A DNA stretch of 14,899 nucleotides from Treponema sp. (GCA_031263265.1 JAISGE010000010.1:1-14899); one strand, 5' to 3'; shown: positions 1 to 7,797, counted from the stretch's first letter. Translations and numbers: made by a program. The notes: generated from the sequence alone by a model not told the origin.

Positions 1-46
1 CAACTACAATCTTATCAGGTTTCCCCCGCCCTTTCTATCCTTTCAG

Positions 47-65
47 GGGGTTTTGGAACAGGCTC
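47..65. repeat. Left 19-bp inverted repeat of the ferredoxin cassette
   Basis: The 19 bases GGGGTTTTGGAACAGGCTC are the exact reverse complement of positions 1019-1037. The two copies face each other across the ferredoxin gene. The match stops on both sides, so these look like defined termini rather than a long duplication. I see no clear target-site duplication outside the repeats and no transposase between them. Confidence 0.85.
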
Positions 66-76
66 AAATCCTACTG

Positions 77-865
77 TTAACTTTGTAAATTGTTATAGTA
101 TTTACTAATTTCGGTATAACTGATGTCCGGGTGCGTATAACGTTTTCTCTTTTGCGTTTTATCACGGTAATTAATCGCCTTTTGAGGACAATGTTGAATA
201 CAGGCCATGCAACATTCGCACTGATGGTGGAAAATTGGATGACCATTGTTTAACGTAATATTGCCTGCCGGACAGACACCTGTACAAATCCCGCACGAAG
301 TACAACGGTCACTTATATTATAACCCTCATCCATGTTATGCACATTACAAATACAATTGAGGTATATCTTTTCAATGCGTTTACTATATTTTTCGATTTC
401 ATTCGTTTCCATATTTTTTATATCGCGAATGATTTTTTCTATGCGTTTGTCATACGCTTTCATAGCTGTTACATAGTAGAGACTAATCGAACCATAGCTG
501 ATAATATAGTTTGCATTCATTCTGATTTTAATTCCGTAATTCAGATGAAGACCTTTTTCGGAAAGCAATCTATCCATTTGAACAATAGGTTTGCCTGAGA
601 TTCCGCCAGGCACTGCAACGGCAAAATAATACTTTGCATTTTTCTTTGACAAATTTGCTCTGCGAATAAAATCCGCCACCATTTCTGGCAGGCCGAAATA
701 ATATACGGGAAATACAAATCCAATACGTTCAAACCCTGTTGGTATATTTATATCTGTGTTTTTGCATATTGCCATGATTTCACATTCTGTCAGAGACTCC
801 GCAATATCTTTTGCGATCTTCAAACTATTTCCTGTGCCAGTAAAGAAAAAAATTCTATTCTTCAT
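77..865 (-). CDS. EFR1-type flavodoxin/4Fe-4S ferredoxin protein
   Basis: This 262-residue protein has two parts. Residues 5-150 are flavodoxin-like and start with FFFTGTGNSLKIAKD, whose TGTGNS loop is the usual FMN-phosphate-binding type. Residues 185-232 form a two-cluster bacterial ferredoxin, with cysteines at 188, 191, 194 and 198 and at 216, 219, 222 and 226, each set ending in CP. This order is that of EFR1-family proteins, presumed cytosolic electron carriers or flavin/Fe-S reductases; the physiological partner is not known from the sequence. An AAGGAGTG ribosome binding site lies 6 nt upstream of the ATG. The gene is clearly richer in A+T than pepF and later genes and lies between perfect inverted repeats, which suggests acquisition by transfer. 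Fold and cofactors are fairly certain; the role is not. Confidence 0.88.
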   Translation of the reverse strand: MKNRIFFFTGTGNSLKIAKDIAESLTECEIMAICKNTDINIPTGFERIGFVFPVYYFGLPEMVADFIRRANLSKKNAKYYFAVAVPGGISGKPIVQMDRLLSEKGLHLNYGIKIRMNANYIISYGSISLYYVTAMKAYDKRIEKIIRDIKNMETNEIEKYSKRIEKIYLNCICNVHNMDEGYNISDRCTSCGICTGVCPAGNITLNNGHPIFHHQCECCMACIQHCPQKAINYRDKTQKRKRYTHPDISYTEISKYYNNLQS

Positions 866-1089
866 TCTTTCACTCCTTGTATCAAAAAATATCTTTTGTC
901 AAGCCGTTTACAAAAACTTTCAACAAATTTTAGCGGTACAACCCGATGACATCGGTAACACTTTTGACAGGACAGATAGGTAATACTCCAGCCATCTATC
1001 ATGTCACTGTATACTAGTGAGCCTGTTCCAAAACCCCAAATAAAGAGTTGGAGATACTTTAAGGCTGCTAGACAAATTACCGCAGTCAT
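862..1089 (-). other. Possible truncated upstream ORF coupled to the ferredoxin gene
   Basis: An open frame of 75 codons ends in a TGA that overlaps the ferredoxin ATG as ATGA. Its last codons (QGVKE) contain the ferredoxin ribosome binding site. I do not recognise the product. It has a CxxCxxC-like patch (SCQKCYRCHR) near residues 40-50. Its frame runs across the right inverted repeat, so if it is coding, its proper 5' end was probably lost or replaced at that repeat. It may equally be a chance open frame in a leader region. Confidence 0.25.
1019..1037. repeat. Right 19-bp inverted repeat of the ferredoxin cassette
   Basis: GAGCCTGTTCCAAAACCCC is the perfect reverse complement of positions 47-65. 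Together the copies delimit a segment of 991 bp. The arrangement resembles the ends of a non-autonomous transposable element carrying a passenger gene. That reading is an inference, because no transposase is present in the segment. Confidence 0.85.
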
Positions 1090-1194
1090 TAATACAAACG
1101 ATACTTTCTCCGCTCATGTTCAAAACACAGAATCTACCTCCCTCAATAGGGTATCTATATCCGGGAAAGATACCTGATTGTGCTCACCTGGTTA

Positions 1195-3066
1195 TCAAGG
1201 CTGGATATGAGATGCCAGTTCGTCAACCAACCGGGTAAAAACCTTGCACGCGGCTTCCACTGGGCCAGGGGATGCCATATCAACCCCGGCGAGCTTGAGG
1301 GATTCTATCGGAAATCGGGAACCTCCAGAGCTGAGGAAACTAAAGTAATCCTTCCGTTCTTGCTCACCGCCAGAAAGAACCTGTTCAGCCAAGGCCAAAG
1401 ATGCGGAAATGCCGGTGGCGTATTTATACACGTAAAAGGCCCGGTAGAAGTGGGGGATCCGCAAGCCCTCAAGATCGCTGGTTTCCTCTAAGACCATATC
1501 TGGACCAAAGTACTTGGTAAGTAAGGTCCGGTATTCACGCCGCAGGACCTCTACGGTCAAGGGAGTTCCCCCTTCTTCCAGGGCATGGGTTTTCTGCTCA
1601 AATTCGGCAAACATGGTTTGACGGTAGAGGGTTGCCACCAGATCATCCACCCGCTTGTTGATCACATACGTCTCCAGTTCCGGGGTCTCAGTGTGGTCTC
1701 TCAAATAACGAAACAGGAGTTCTTCGTTAAAGGTACTGGCCACTTCCGCCTCAAAAATCGTATACCCGTAGTGCATGAACGGGTTTGCGCGAGCAGCATA
1801 CCAGGAGTGCATGGAATGTCCCCCCTCATGGGCCAGGGTAAATACATCCCGGATACTGTCTTCTTTATAGTTCATCAGGATATAGGGGTCTCCTTGGTAG
1901 CTTCCCGCGGAAAAAGCGCCGGATCGCTTTCCTTTATTCTCGTACCGGTCTGCCCAGCGGCCTAAGAGTCCGGCCCGGAGAACCTGTCCGTATTCCTCCC
2001 CCAAAGGCCGCAAGGCTGCGGAAATCAGGTCTACTGCTTCGTTCCAGGAGGTCTTTTTTGCTACCCTGGGTACCAGGGGTACATACACATCGTAGTGGCG
2101 TAATTCATCCACGCCCAGGATCTGTTTCCGTAAACGATAGTACCGGTGCAGGGGGGCTAAATGATTGCCGATGGTGGATACCAGGTTATCGTAGACTGTT
2201 TCGGAAACCGCATCGGGAAACAGGTGGGCTGCCCGGGCAGAAAGGAAGCCCCGAATCCGGGCTTTAATCACATCCTGCTTAACCGAGCCACTGTATAACG
2301 CGGCCAAGGTGGTTTGGTGCGTTTCAAACTGGCGGTAGAAAGCCTGGTAAGCCTGCCGCCGTAGATCGCGGTTAGGATTTTCCATAAACACGGACCAGGT
2401 AGACTGGGAGAGGGGCCTTTTCCCTTCAGGGGTATCAAGGATACCAAATTCCAGATCTACATTCGTCAGCACCGAAAACGCATCTGAAGCCAAGGTCTCC
2501 CCCTCGGCATGGAGGGCAATGATCCGTTCTTCCCGGTCGCTGAGAATATAGGGCTTATACCGCAGGAGCTTTTTAAGGTAAATCTGGTATTCCGCTAACC
2601 GGGGATGCCCCAGGAACCCGTGCATCACGGCATCAGGGATGGCGTGGATCTCCGGTATGACCCAGGAAGCCTCGGCTTGTGCTTTGGCTACCGCCATCAT
2701 GAAACGGCCGGTCATGGTTCGGGCGGTACTGTCCCCTTCATCTTCAGTTTGCCGCAGGTCACTGTAATAGTTGAGCCGTTCTTCCAAGAGGCCGCAGGCT
2801 TTCGCAAAATCCAGGTAATCCGCAAGCTTTTCTGCGGATCTTCCCAAAGTAGTACAGAATGAGGGGATCCGTTCGGTTTGTTTTTCGTACTCTTTAAGCC
2901 CTTCCTGCCAGGCTTCATCATGGGGAAAGAGTTTGGAAAGATCCCAGGTGTTTTGGGGGTCTACTTGGGAACGGACGGGTATACGCGGGCTATCTGCGGA
3001 CGTATCTTGTGCAGGCAGCAAGGCCCAGGAAGCCCCTGAAAGGTTTTTAATACAATATGATAACAT
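1195..3066 (-). CDS. pepF: M3-family oligoendopeptidase F
   Basis: This is a zinc metallopeptidase of family M3 (thimet oligopeptidase/PepF clan), which cuts short peptides in the cytoplasm and so takes part in peptide turnover. The zinc site is HEGGH at residues 413-417, inside LAHEGGHSMHSW, with the third ligand expected in EVASTFNE near residue 441. The helical N-terminal domain occupies roughly residues 40-200. At 623 residues it is slightly longer than the usual 600, and homology begins around residue 30 (IPVRSQ). The ATG at 3066 has no Shine-Dalgarno site. A TTG at codon 16 (3021) preceded by AGGGG at 11 nt is an alternative start. It is monocistronic and divergent from asd. Function is confident; the exact start is not. 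Confidence 0.93.
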   Translation of the reverse strand: MLSYCIKNLSGASWALLPAQDTSADSPRIPVRSQVDPQNTWDLSKLFPHDEAWQEGLKEYEKQTERIPSFCTTLGRSAEKLADYLDFAKACGLLEERLNYYSDLRQTEDEGDSTARTMTGRFMMAVAKAQAEASWVIPEIHAIPDAVMHGFLGHPRLAEYQIYLKKLLRYKPYILSDREERIIALHAEGETLASDAFSVLTNVDLEFGILDTPEGKRPLSQSTWSVFMENPNRDLRRQAYQAFYRQFETHQTTLAALYSGSVKQDVIKARIRGFLSARAAHLFPDAVSETVYDNLVSTIGNHLAPLHRYYRLRKQILGVDELRHYDVYVPLVPRVAKKTSWNEAVDLISAALRPLGEEYGQVLRAGLLGRWADRYENKGKRSGAFSAGSYQGDPYILMNYKEDSIRDVFTLAHEGGHSMHSWYAARANPFMHYGYTIFEAEVASTFNEELLFRYLRDHTETPELETYVINKRVDDLVATLYRQTMFAEFEQKTHALEEGGTPLTVEVLRREYRTLLTKYFGPDMVLEETSDLEGLRIPHFYRAFYVYKYATGISASLALAEQVLSGGEQERKDYFSFLSSGGSRFPIESLKLAGVDMASPGPVEAACKVFTRLVDELASHIQP

Positions 3067-3077
3067 GGTATGGTCAT

Positions 3078-3105
3078 ACTATAAAAAGAGGACTCCCGCA
3101 GTCAA
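3078..3105 (-). promoter_or_regulatory. Sigma-70-type promoter of pepF
   Basis: On the minus strand TTGACT (3100-3105) is followed after 16 bp by TATAGT (3078-3083), close to the vegetative consensus. Transcription would start near 3070-3072, only about 4-6 nt before the ATG at 3066. The message would then be nearly leaderless, or translation begins at a downstream codon. Confidence 0.6.
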
Positions 3106-3164
3106 CCACAATGCACGGTTTCAGGCCTAAGGCTCCGCAGCGCAACTCACGGCAAGGTGCGTGC

Positions 3165-3195
3165 TTGAATACGGAGGTAGGTATGATGGTATACT
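3165..3195 (+). promoter_or_regulatory. Possible promoter of the asd-lysA operon
   Basis: TTGAAT (3165-3170) and TATACT (3190-3195) lie upstream of asd in the right orientation. The 19-bp spacer is longer than ideal, so this is a weak call. It would give a leader of about 65 nt before asd. Confidence 0.3.
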
Positions 3196-3268
3196 CCGGT
3201 TGAGGGGTCTCTTGTTTATGAGGCCCTTAACCCTTACATAAGGCAGAAAGAAGGATTTAAAGCAGAAT

Positions 3269-4378
3269 ATGGAAACAATACAAAAGATTCCGGTTGGGGT
3301 CTTAGGAGCTACCGGCATGGTAGGCCAGCAGTATATTGCGCTGCTCGCACAACACCCGTGGTTTGAGGTGCGGTATGTGGCGGCTTCCCCCAGGAACGCA
3401 GGCAAACTATACCGGGACGCTATGGCTGGCCGCTGGCAGCTTAGCAGCGGCTGGGGCCCTGGGGTAGGCGATCTCGTGCTTGAGGATGCCAATGATGCGG
3501 CCGCGGCCTTGCAGGCGGTACAGCAGGGTAGGCTTGGGTTTGTGTTTTCCGCGCTGGAAATGGAAAAGGATGCAATCCTCAGCTTGGAGGAAGCGTACGC
3601 AGCCAGGGGTATTCCCGTGATTTCCAATGCTTCGGCCAACCGCTGGAACGCAGATGTGCCCATGCTTATCGCGGAGGTGAATCCTCACCATGCGGATATC
3701 ATTCCTATCCAACAAAAGGCCAGGAGTTGGGACAAGGGCTTCATTGCGGTAAAGCCGAACTGTTCCATTCAGAGTTACATGACCCCCCTCTATGCCCTGC
3801 TCAAAGCAGGCTACGAGGTAAACCGCCTTTTTATTACCACCTTGCAGGCGGTTTCCGGTGCGGGTTATCCGGGGGTACCGAGCCTGGACATCATCGACAA
3901 CGTGGTTCCCTACATCGGAGGGGAAGAGGAGAAATCCGAGTTGGAGCCCCTGAAGATCTTGGGAACGATTCGTAACGGCCAGATACAGCCCGCCTCCGCG
4001 CCGAAAATCAGCGCCCACTGTAACCGCGTGCCGGTGGTAAACGGGCACACTGCCTGCGTCAGCCTAGAATTCGGAGCCAAGAAACCTTCCATCGAGGAAG
4101 TGAAGGCTATTTGGAGCAGTTTTTCCGGTCTGCCCCAGGAACTGAACCTGCCTATGGCCCCGAAACAGCCCATCATCCTCAGGGAAGAGGCGAACCGTCC
4201 CCAGCCCCGGAAAGACCGAGATGCAGACAAGGCTATGGCTGTTACCCTGGGCAGGATTCGGCCTTGTACTATCTTTGACCTGCGCTTTGTAGGGCTTTCC
4301 CACAACACCATCCGGGGTGCCGCAGGAGGCGGTATTTTGAATGCGGAACTGCTCAAAGCCAAAGGGTATCTGGGATGA
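3269..4378 (+). CDS. asd: Aspartate-semialdehyde dehydrogenase
   Basis: It reduces aspartyl-4-phosphate to aspartate-4-semialdehyde with NADPH, the branch point toward lysine and the homoserine family. The Rossmann nucleotide loop is GATGMVG at residues 13-19. The catalytic cysteine is C165 in KPNCSIQ, and the active-site histidine is likely H250 in SAHCNRVPV. Motifs SGAGYPGVPSLDIIDN (196-211) and GLSHNTIRGAAGGG (342-355) match the archaeal/fungal-type branch of the family rather than the E. coli branch. The length of 369 fits that branch. An AAGGA site lies 13 nt upstream of the ATG. The stop overlaps the lysA start as ATGA, so the two are a translationally coupled operon. Confidence 0.95.
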   Translation: METIQKIPVGVLGATGMVGQQYIALLAQHPWFEVRYVAASPRNAGKLYRDAMAGRWQLSSGWGPGVGDLVLEDANDAAAALQAVQQGRLGFVFSALEMEKDAILSLEEAYAARGIPVISNASANRWNADVPMLIAEVNPHHADIIPIQQKARSWDKGFIAVKPNCSIQSYMTPLYALLKAGYEVNRLFITTLQAVSGAGYPGVPSLDIIDNVVPYIGGEEEKSELEPLKILGTIRNGQIQPASAPKISAHCNRVPVVNGHTACVSLEFGAKKPSIEEVKAIWSSFSGLPQELNLPMAPKQPIILREEANRPQPRKDRDADKAMAVTLGRIRPCTIFDLRFVGLSHNTIRGAAGGGILNAELLKAKGYLG

Positions 4379-5658
4379 TAGGTAGACCAGGTAAGTCCTT
4401 CCCCCTGAGTAAAGCGCAGCTTGAGAAAGTGGTACAGCAGTATCCCACCCCTTTCTATCTCTATGACGAGGCTGGAATACGGCAAAACGCCCGGGCTATA
4501 CGCCAGGCTTTTTCATGCTTCCCGGTATTCAAAGAACACTACGCGGTTAAGGCCCTGCCCAACCCGTTCATGCTGAAAATTCTTGCGGAAGAGGGTTTTG
4601 GTGCGGACTGTTCGAGCCTCCCGGAACTGCTGCTGGCAGAGATGGCGGGGATTCGCGGGGAAGAGGTGATGTTCACCTCCAATGAGACCCCAGCCCAGGA
4701 ATACCAGACCGCCCTGAACATGGGTGCGATCATCAATCTGGATGATTTCACCCATATTGCCTTTCTTGAACAAAAGGCCCGGATACCTGAACTCATCTCC
4801 TGCCGTTATAACCCTGGCCCCTTGAAGGCAGGCAACGCCATCATCGGGAACCCTGAAGAGGCAAAGTACGGTTTTACCCGGGAACAGATCCTCAAGGCGT
4901 TCCCCTTGCTCCGGGATAAGGGCGCGCGACGCTTTGCCTTGCACACCATGGTGGCATCCAACGAGCTTAATCCTGCGTATCATATCGAGACTGCCCGCAT
5001 CCTCTTTGAACTGGCCGTGGAATTGCAGGTAAAAACCGGTATTCGTCTGGAATTCGTGAACCTGGGAGGCGGGGTGGGGATTCCCTATAAGCCCGAACAG
5101 GAGCCGCTCAATTACGCATACCTGGCAGAGGGTATCAGAAAAGCCTACGATGCCATTATTCTTCCTGCAGGGCTTGATCCCCTGGGGATTCATACCGAAT
5201 GGGCCCGGGTGGTAAGCGGCCCTTATGGGTGGCTCGTGGCCCGGGCCATCCACGGTAAGCACATCTATCGGGAATACATTGGGCTTGATGGGTGTATGGC
5301 GGATCTTATGCGGCCTGGACTGTACGGGGCTTATCATCACATCACCATAGCCGGTAAAGAAGATGCTCCTGCCACCGAGACCTACGATGTGGTAGGAAGC
5401 CTCTGCGAAAACAACGATAAATTCGCGGTCCAGCGGAAGCTCCCCAAGATTGAGGTAGGGGAATCCACCGGCGACTTGGTAGTCATCCATGATGTTGGGG
5501 CCCACGGCAGGGCTATGGGCTTTAACTACAACGGCAAACTCCGCTGTGGGGAGTTGCTCTTGAGGCCCGACGGGTCCATTACCCTGATCCGGCGGAAGGA
5601 AACCATCGAAGACTATTTTGCCACCTTACCCTCATCAATCCTAAAACCAAAGACGTGA
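4375..5658 (+). CDS. lysA: Diaminopimelate decarboxylase
   Basis: This is a fold-type III (alanine-racemase-like) PLP enzyme that decarboxylates meso-diaminopimelate to L-lysine. The PLP-binding lysine is K59 in HYAVKALPNP. The phosphate-binding glycine loop is GGGVG at 231-235, and the C-terminal domain carries RPGLYGAYH (313-321) and the catalytic CENND motif (344-348; most family members have CESxD). The start ATG overlaps the asd stop (ATGA), with AAGGG 9 nt upstream. At 427 residues it has normal length. Known treponemes use ornithine in peptidoglycan, so the pair probably serves lysine supply. A related decarboxylase such as one acting on carboxynorspermidine is possible but less likely next to asd. 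Confidence 0.88.
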   Translation: MIGRPGKSFPLSKAQLEKVVQQYPTPFYLYDEAGIRQNARAIRQAFSCFPVFKEHYAVKALPNPFMLKILAEEGFGADCSSLPELLLAEMAGIRGEEVMFTSNETPAQEYQTALNMGAIINLDDFTHIAFLEQKARIPELISCRYNPGPLKAGNAIIGNPEEAKYGFTREQILKAFPLLRDKGARRFALHTMVASNELNPAYHIETARILFELAVELQVKTGIRLEFVNLGGGVGIPYKPEQEPLNYAYLAEGIRKAYDAIILPAGLDPLGIHTEWARVVSGPYGWLVARAIHGKHIYREYIGLDGCMADLMRPGLYGAYHHITIAGKEDAPATETYDVVGSLCENNDKFAVQRKLPKIEVGESTGDLVVIHDVGAHGRAMGFNYNGKLRCGELLLRPDGSITLIRRKETIEDYFATLPSSILKPKT

Positions 5659-5677
5659 ATGTGAGGGAGGCGTGGCA

Positions 5678-5716
5678 ATGAACGTAGACCTATCAAAGAT
5701 ACGGTTGTCTTTTTAG
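5678..5716 (+). other. 12-codon ORF with strong ribosome binding site after lysA
   Basis: An ATG preceded by AGGGAGG at 7 nt, one of the best ribosome binding sites in the window, opens a frame encoding MNVDLSKIRLSF and then TAG. It begins 19 nt after the lysA stop. It could be a tiny peptide, a leader, or the surviving 5' end of a third operon gene whose remainder was lost. A run of five T just before the stop is a possible frameshift site. No homology is recognised. Confidence 0.35.
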
Positions 5717-5768
5717 TTTCATCCGTATATCCGGTGGTTTACCGAAGGTAAGAAACAGGCTTCGTCTA

Positions 5769-6599
5769 TTAACCGTGGTCATCCGCTTTTTCTATACTTT
5801 CCATACAATCTTGAAAGAGTACGAGCATTTGTTCTATGTTCGCTCTGGAGATGTTTGATTGTTCTATCGTCTTATTCAAACTCTCCGTGATCTTTTCGTA
5901 TTCCTGAAAGGTTTCATGTATACCGGCTATATCGGTATTGACTACCGTAAGCACCTTATGCTCCTGCTCGCTTAACGCCACAATCTTTTGCACCAGCGCT
6001 TTTCCATCTTTAACCGAATCTTTCATACCGTCCATCTTTTCCGACAGACGCTCAATGTGTACTATGAGCTGTTTGATGTTTTGCGAGGTAGTTTCTATAG
6101 CGCCTTTGGTGGTTGCCGCATGTTTGCGGATCTCGTAAGCGACTACCGTAAAACCTTTACCTGCAGATCCTGCCCGTGCCGCTTCAATAGACGCATTGAG
6201 GGCGAGTATGTTAGTCAGCTCCGCAATATTATGAATAGCCGTAAGACTATCTCTGCTCAGTTTTGCAATGCCGCGCAGGGTATCGGTAAGCTGAAAAGAA
6301 TCATCAAAGGCTTTATCAATACTGATAAAATTATGATTAACCTTTTCTATATACGTTTGATTATCTTTGGATGCACGCATCAAGATTTCAGCGTTTTTCT
6401 GAAACGAAGCGTTAGTCTTTCGTATCATATCTGAGACGCGGGTAAAGGCATTATGCAAATAGGTAATAGTAATGTTGAGCATGTGACTTCGAGAAATAAT
6501 TTCAAACATTACAATCTTGAACTTGCTGTTTATGTAATGAATCAACCGTTTTATCTTATGATTTAACTGATATGGGGGGGGGGGGGGGGGATTATTCAT
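5769..6599 (-). CDS. Cytoplasmic MCP signalling module with poly-C N-terminus
   Basis: The protein has about 276 residues and no membrane segment. It carries the methyl-accepting chemotaxis hairpin tip at roughly residues 125-165 (LTNILALNASIEAARAG, then GKGFTVVAYEIRKHA), flanked by long heptad-like helices. The tip contacts CheA/CheW in this family. Here it is somewhat divergent: AGSAGKGF where AGE is usual, and VAYEIR where VADEIR is usual. The ATG at 6599 overlaps the FIST gene stop as ATGA, so translation depends on the FIST gene. A TTG two codons earlier would also open the frame. Codons 4-9 are all proline, made by 17 consecutive C plus A, so a one-base change in tract length closes the frame. 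It likely acts with FIST as a split soluble chemoreceptor. Confidence 0.85.
   Translation of the reverse strand: MNNPPPPPPYQLNHKIKRLIHYINSKFKIVMFEIISRSHMLNITITYLHNAFTRVSDMIRKTNASFQKNAEILMRASKDNQTYIEKVNHNFISIDKAFDDSFQLTDTLRGIAKLSRDSLTAIHNIAELTNILALNASIEAARAGSAGKGFTVVAYEIRKHAATTKGAIETTSQNIKQLIVHIERLSEKMDGMKDSVKDGKALVQKIVALSEQEHKVLTVVNTDIAGIHETFQEYEKITESLNKTIEQSNISRANIEQMLVLFQDCMESIEKADDHG
6574..6590. repeat. Homopolymer tract of 17 G (C on the coding strand)
   Basis: Seventeen consecutive G on the + strand lie 6 bp inside the MCP reading frame. With 17 C the frame continues as CCA TAT CAG and is open. With 16 it reads CAT ATC AGT TAA, and with 18 it reads ATA TCA GTT AAA TCA TAA. Both alternatives stop within six codons. 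This is the structure of a simple contingency locus. Confidence 0.9.
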
Positions 6600-7711
6600 A
6601 GACAAGCTCCGAAAAAGACCGCGGTAAGGCTTTGATTATGATGGGTAAAGTATTCTTCCCCATAAGTATTAAAACCGACAAAGGCAAGCTGCTCGAATAC
6701 GCGGTTAAATTCCACTACTTTGTTAAGCTCTTTCATTTCCACATACCGCAGCACACAATTAAACAAGAGCGCTCCCTGTATACTCGCCAGGTACTGCCGC
6801 GCGTCTTCCAGGGATTTACGGGTATGGGCGATGATGTCTCCCCGCCGCAGGATATGTACCTTGGTTTCTTCTTCTATGGAACAGTAAAACTGTAAACCCT
6901 TACCATCGATAACTGCATTTTGGCTGCGTACATAGACCGTATCTCCAATAACAATGCCGACTGGATTCTTCGCAAAATGAACCGCGGTGAGCTTATTCGC
7001 CCCTGAAACACCGATAGCTTTTGCGTAATACTCTGCTGCGTTCTGCCCTTCTATTTCCCAGACGATCCGGTTAACCGGATCAGCCTTGGTGATAACAAAA
7101 GAGGTATTGGAGGGAAGACAATGCACATAATGATTACAGTAAAAGGGTATCTTCATTTTCAGAACCATAACCGCTACCCCGTCATCAGAGCATTGTTCGT
7201 CTGCACTTACCAGGGTTTTCGTGAACGTAAGCTCATCCGCGGCCGCACCTCCTATCAGATTCAGATTAAAGTCCTTTTCCAAGGTAAACCGCTTGATTAT
7301 TTCTTCGCCACGGCATAGTCCGTCAAAGAACACCAGACCCAAATAGGTATTGGGGAACAGATTACGGCCGCTGAACTTCCGCTTCAACGCGTCAATGACC
7401 TTTTGAGCCGCCAGCACAGGGTCGCGCTTCACCCCCTCTTGCAAGACAACGAACGTTTCTTCCACTTCATCGGAAGACAAAGACATGGCTATGACGCCTT
7501 TCTCGCTTGCCCCAGTAGTACACCAACCTCCTATCATAGAAGCGCCTATGCAGGAGGCCCGGGGAAACGCCCGTTTGAGCGCCTTGCGGGGTTCAAATCG
7601 CTCCAATTCAACCGAAAAGAAATAAATCACCGCCTTAATATTCGGCTGATCAATTCCTTTGATAAGCCCATCTATATCCCAATTGCGACGGGCAGCAACT
7701 TTTATACTCAT
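6596..7711 (-). CDS. FIST-domain sensor protein
   Basis: FIST domains are cytoplasmic ligand-sensing modules, usually joined to signalling domains and thought to bind small molecules such as amino acids. The FIST_N part (about 20-215) shows IGASMIGGWCTTGASEKG (55-72) and LIGGAAADELTF (152-163). The FIST_C part (about 220-368) shows VGIVIGDTVYVRS (251-263), GALLFNCVLR (313-322) and FNTYGEEYFTHHNQSL (347-362). There is no signal peptide or membrane segment. AAGGA sits 7 nt before the ATG. The stop overlaps the MCP start, so what is a fused sensor-MCP in other bacteria seems to be two coupled proteins here. The stop lies before the homopolymer tract, so slippage cannot itself fuse the two. Confidence 0.88.
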   Translation of the reverse strand: MSIKVAARRNWDIDGLIKGIDQPNIKAVIYFFSVELERFEPRKALKRAFPRASCIGASMIGGWCTTGASEKGVIAMSLSSDEVEETFVVLQEGVKRDPVLAAQKVIDALKRKFSGRNLFPNTYLGLVFFDGLCRGEEIIKRFTLEKDFNLNLIGGAAADELTFTKTLVSADEQCSDDGVAVMVLKMKIPFYCNHYVHCLPSNTSFVITKADPVNRIVWEIEGQNAAEYYAKAIGVSGANKLTAVHFAKNPVGIVIGDTVYVRSQNAVIDGKGLQFYCSIEEETKVHILRRGDIIAHTRKSLEDARQYLASIQGALLFNCVLRYVEMKELNKVVEFNRVFEQLAFVGFNTYGEEYFTHHNQSLTAVFFGACL

Positions 7712-7730
7712 ACCATCTTCCTTAAGAAGT

Positions 7731-7761
7731 ATTATATACTTTATTTGTGTTTATGAGTCAA
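7731..7761 (-). promoter_or_regulatory. Sigma-70-type promoter of the FIST-MCP pair
   Basis: On the minus strand TTGACT (7756-7761) precedes TATATA (7733-7738) with a 17-bp spacer; TATAAT (7731-7736) would give 19 bp. It lies about 20 nt upstream of the FIST ATG. The pair therefore has its own promoter downstream of the glycosyltransferase gene. Confidence 0.6.
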
Positions 7762-7797
7762 TAGGGTCTTTACGGAAACATACTCTATACTCCGCTG

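Noticed and set aside
23..50. CCCCC/GGGGG pairing at the left edge as a terminator
   Set aside because: Five base pairs around an 18-nt loop is weak, and the G run overlaps the inverted repeat, which explains it better.
1150..1174. Hairpin GGTATCT/AGATACC as a pepF terminator
   Set aside because: The 7-bp stem has an 11-nt loop and no T run after it on the minus strand, so a terminator is not supported.
4513..5505. A 330-codon open frame on the - strand
   Set aside because: It is antisense to lysA, which has all PLP-enzyme motifs. The open frame follows from codon bias in a GC-richer gene.
6574..6605. A programmed frameshift fusing FIST and MCP
   Set aside because: The FIST stop codon lies upstream of the homopolymer, so slippage in the tract cannot bypass it. 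Reinitiation at ATGA fits better.
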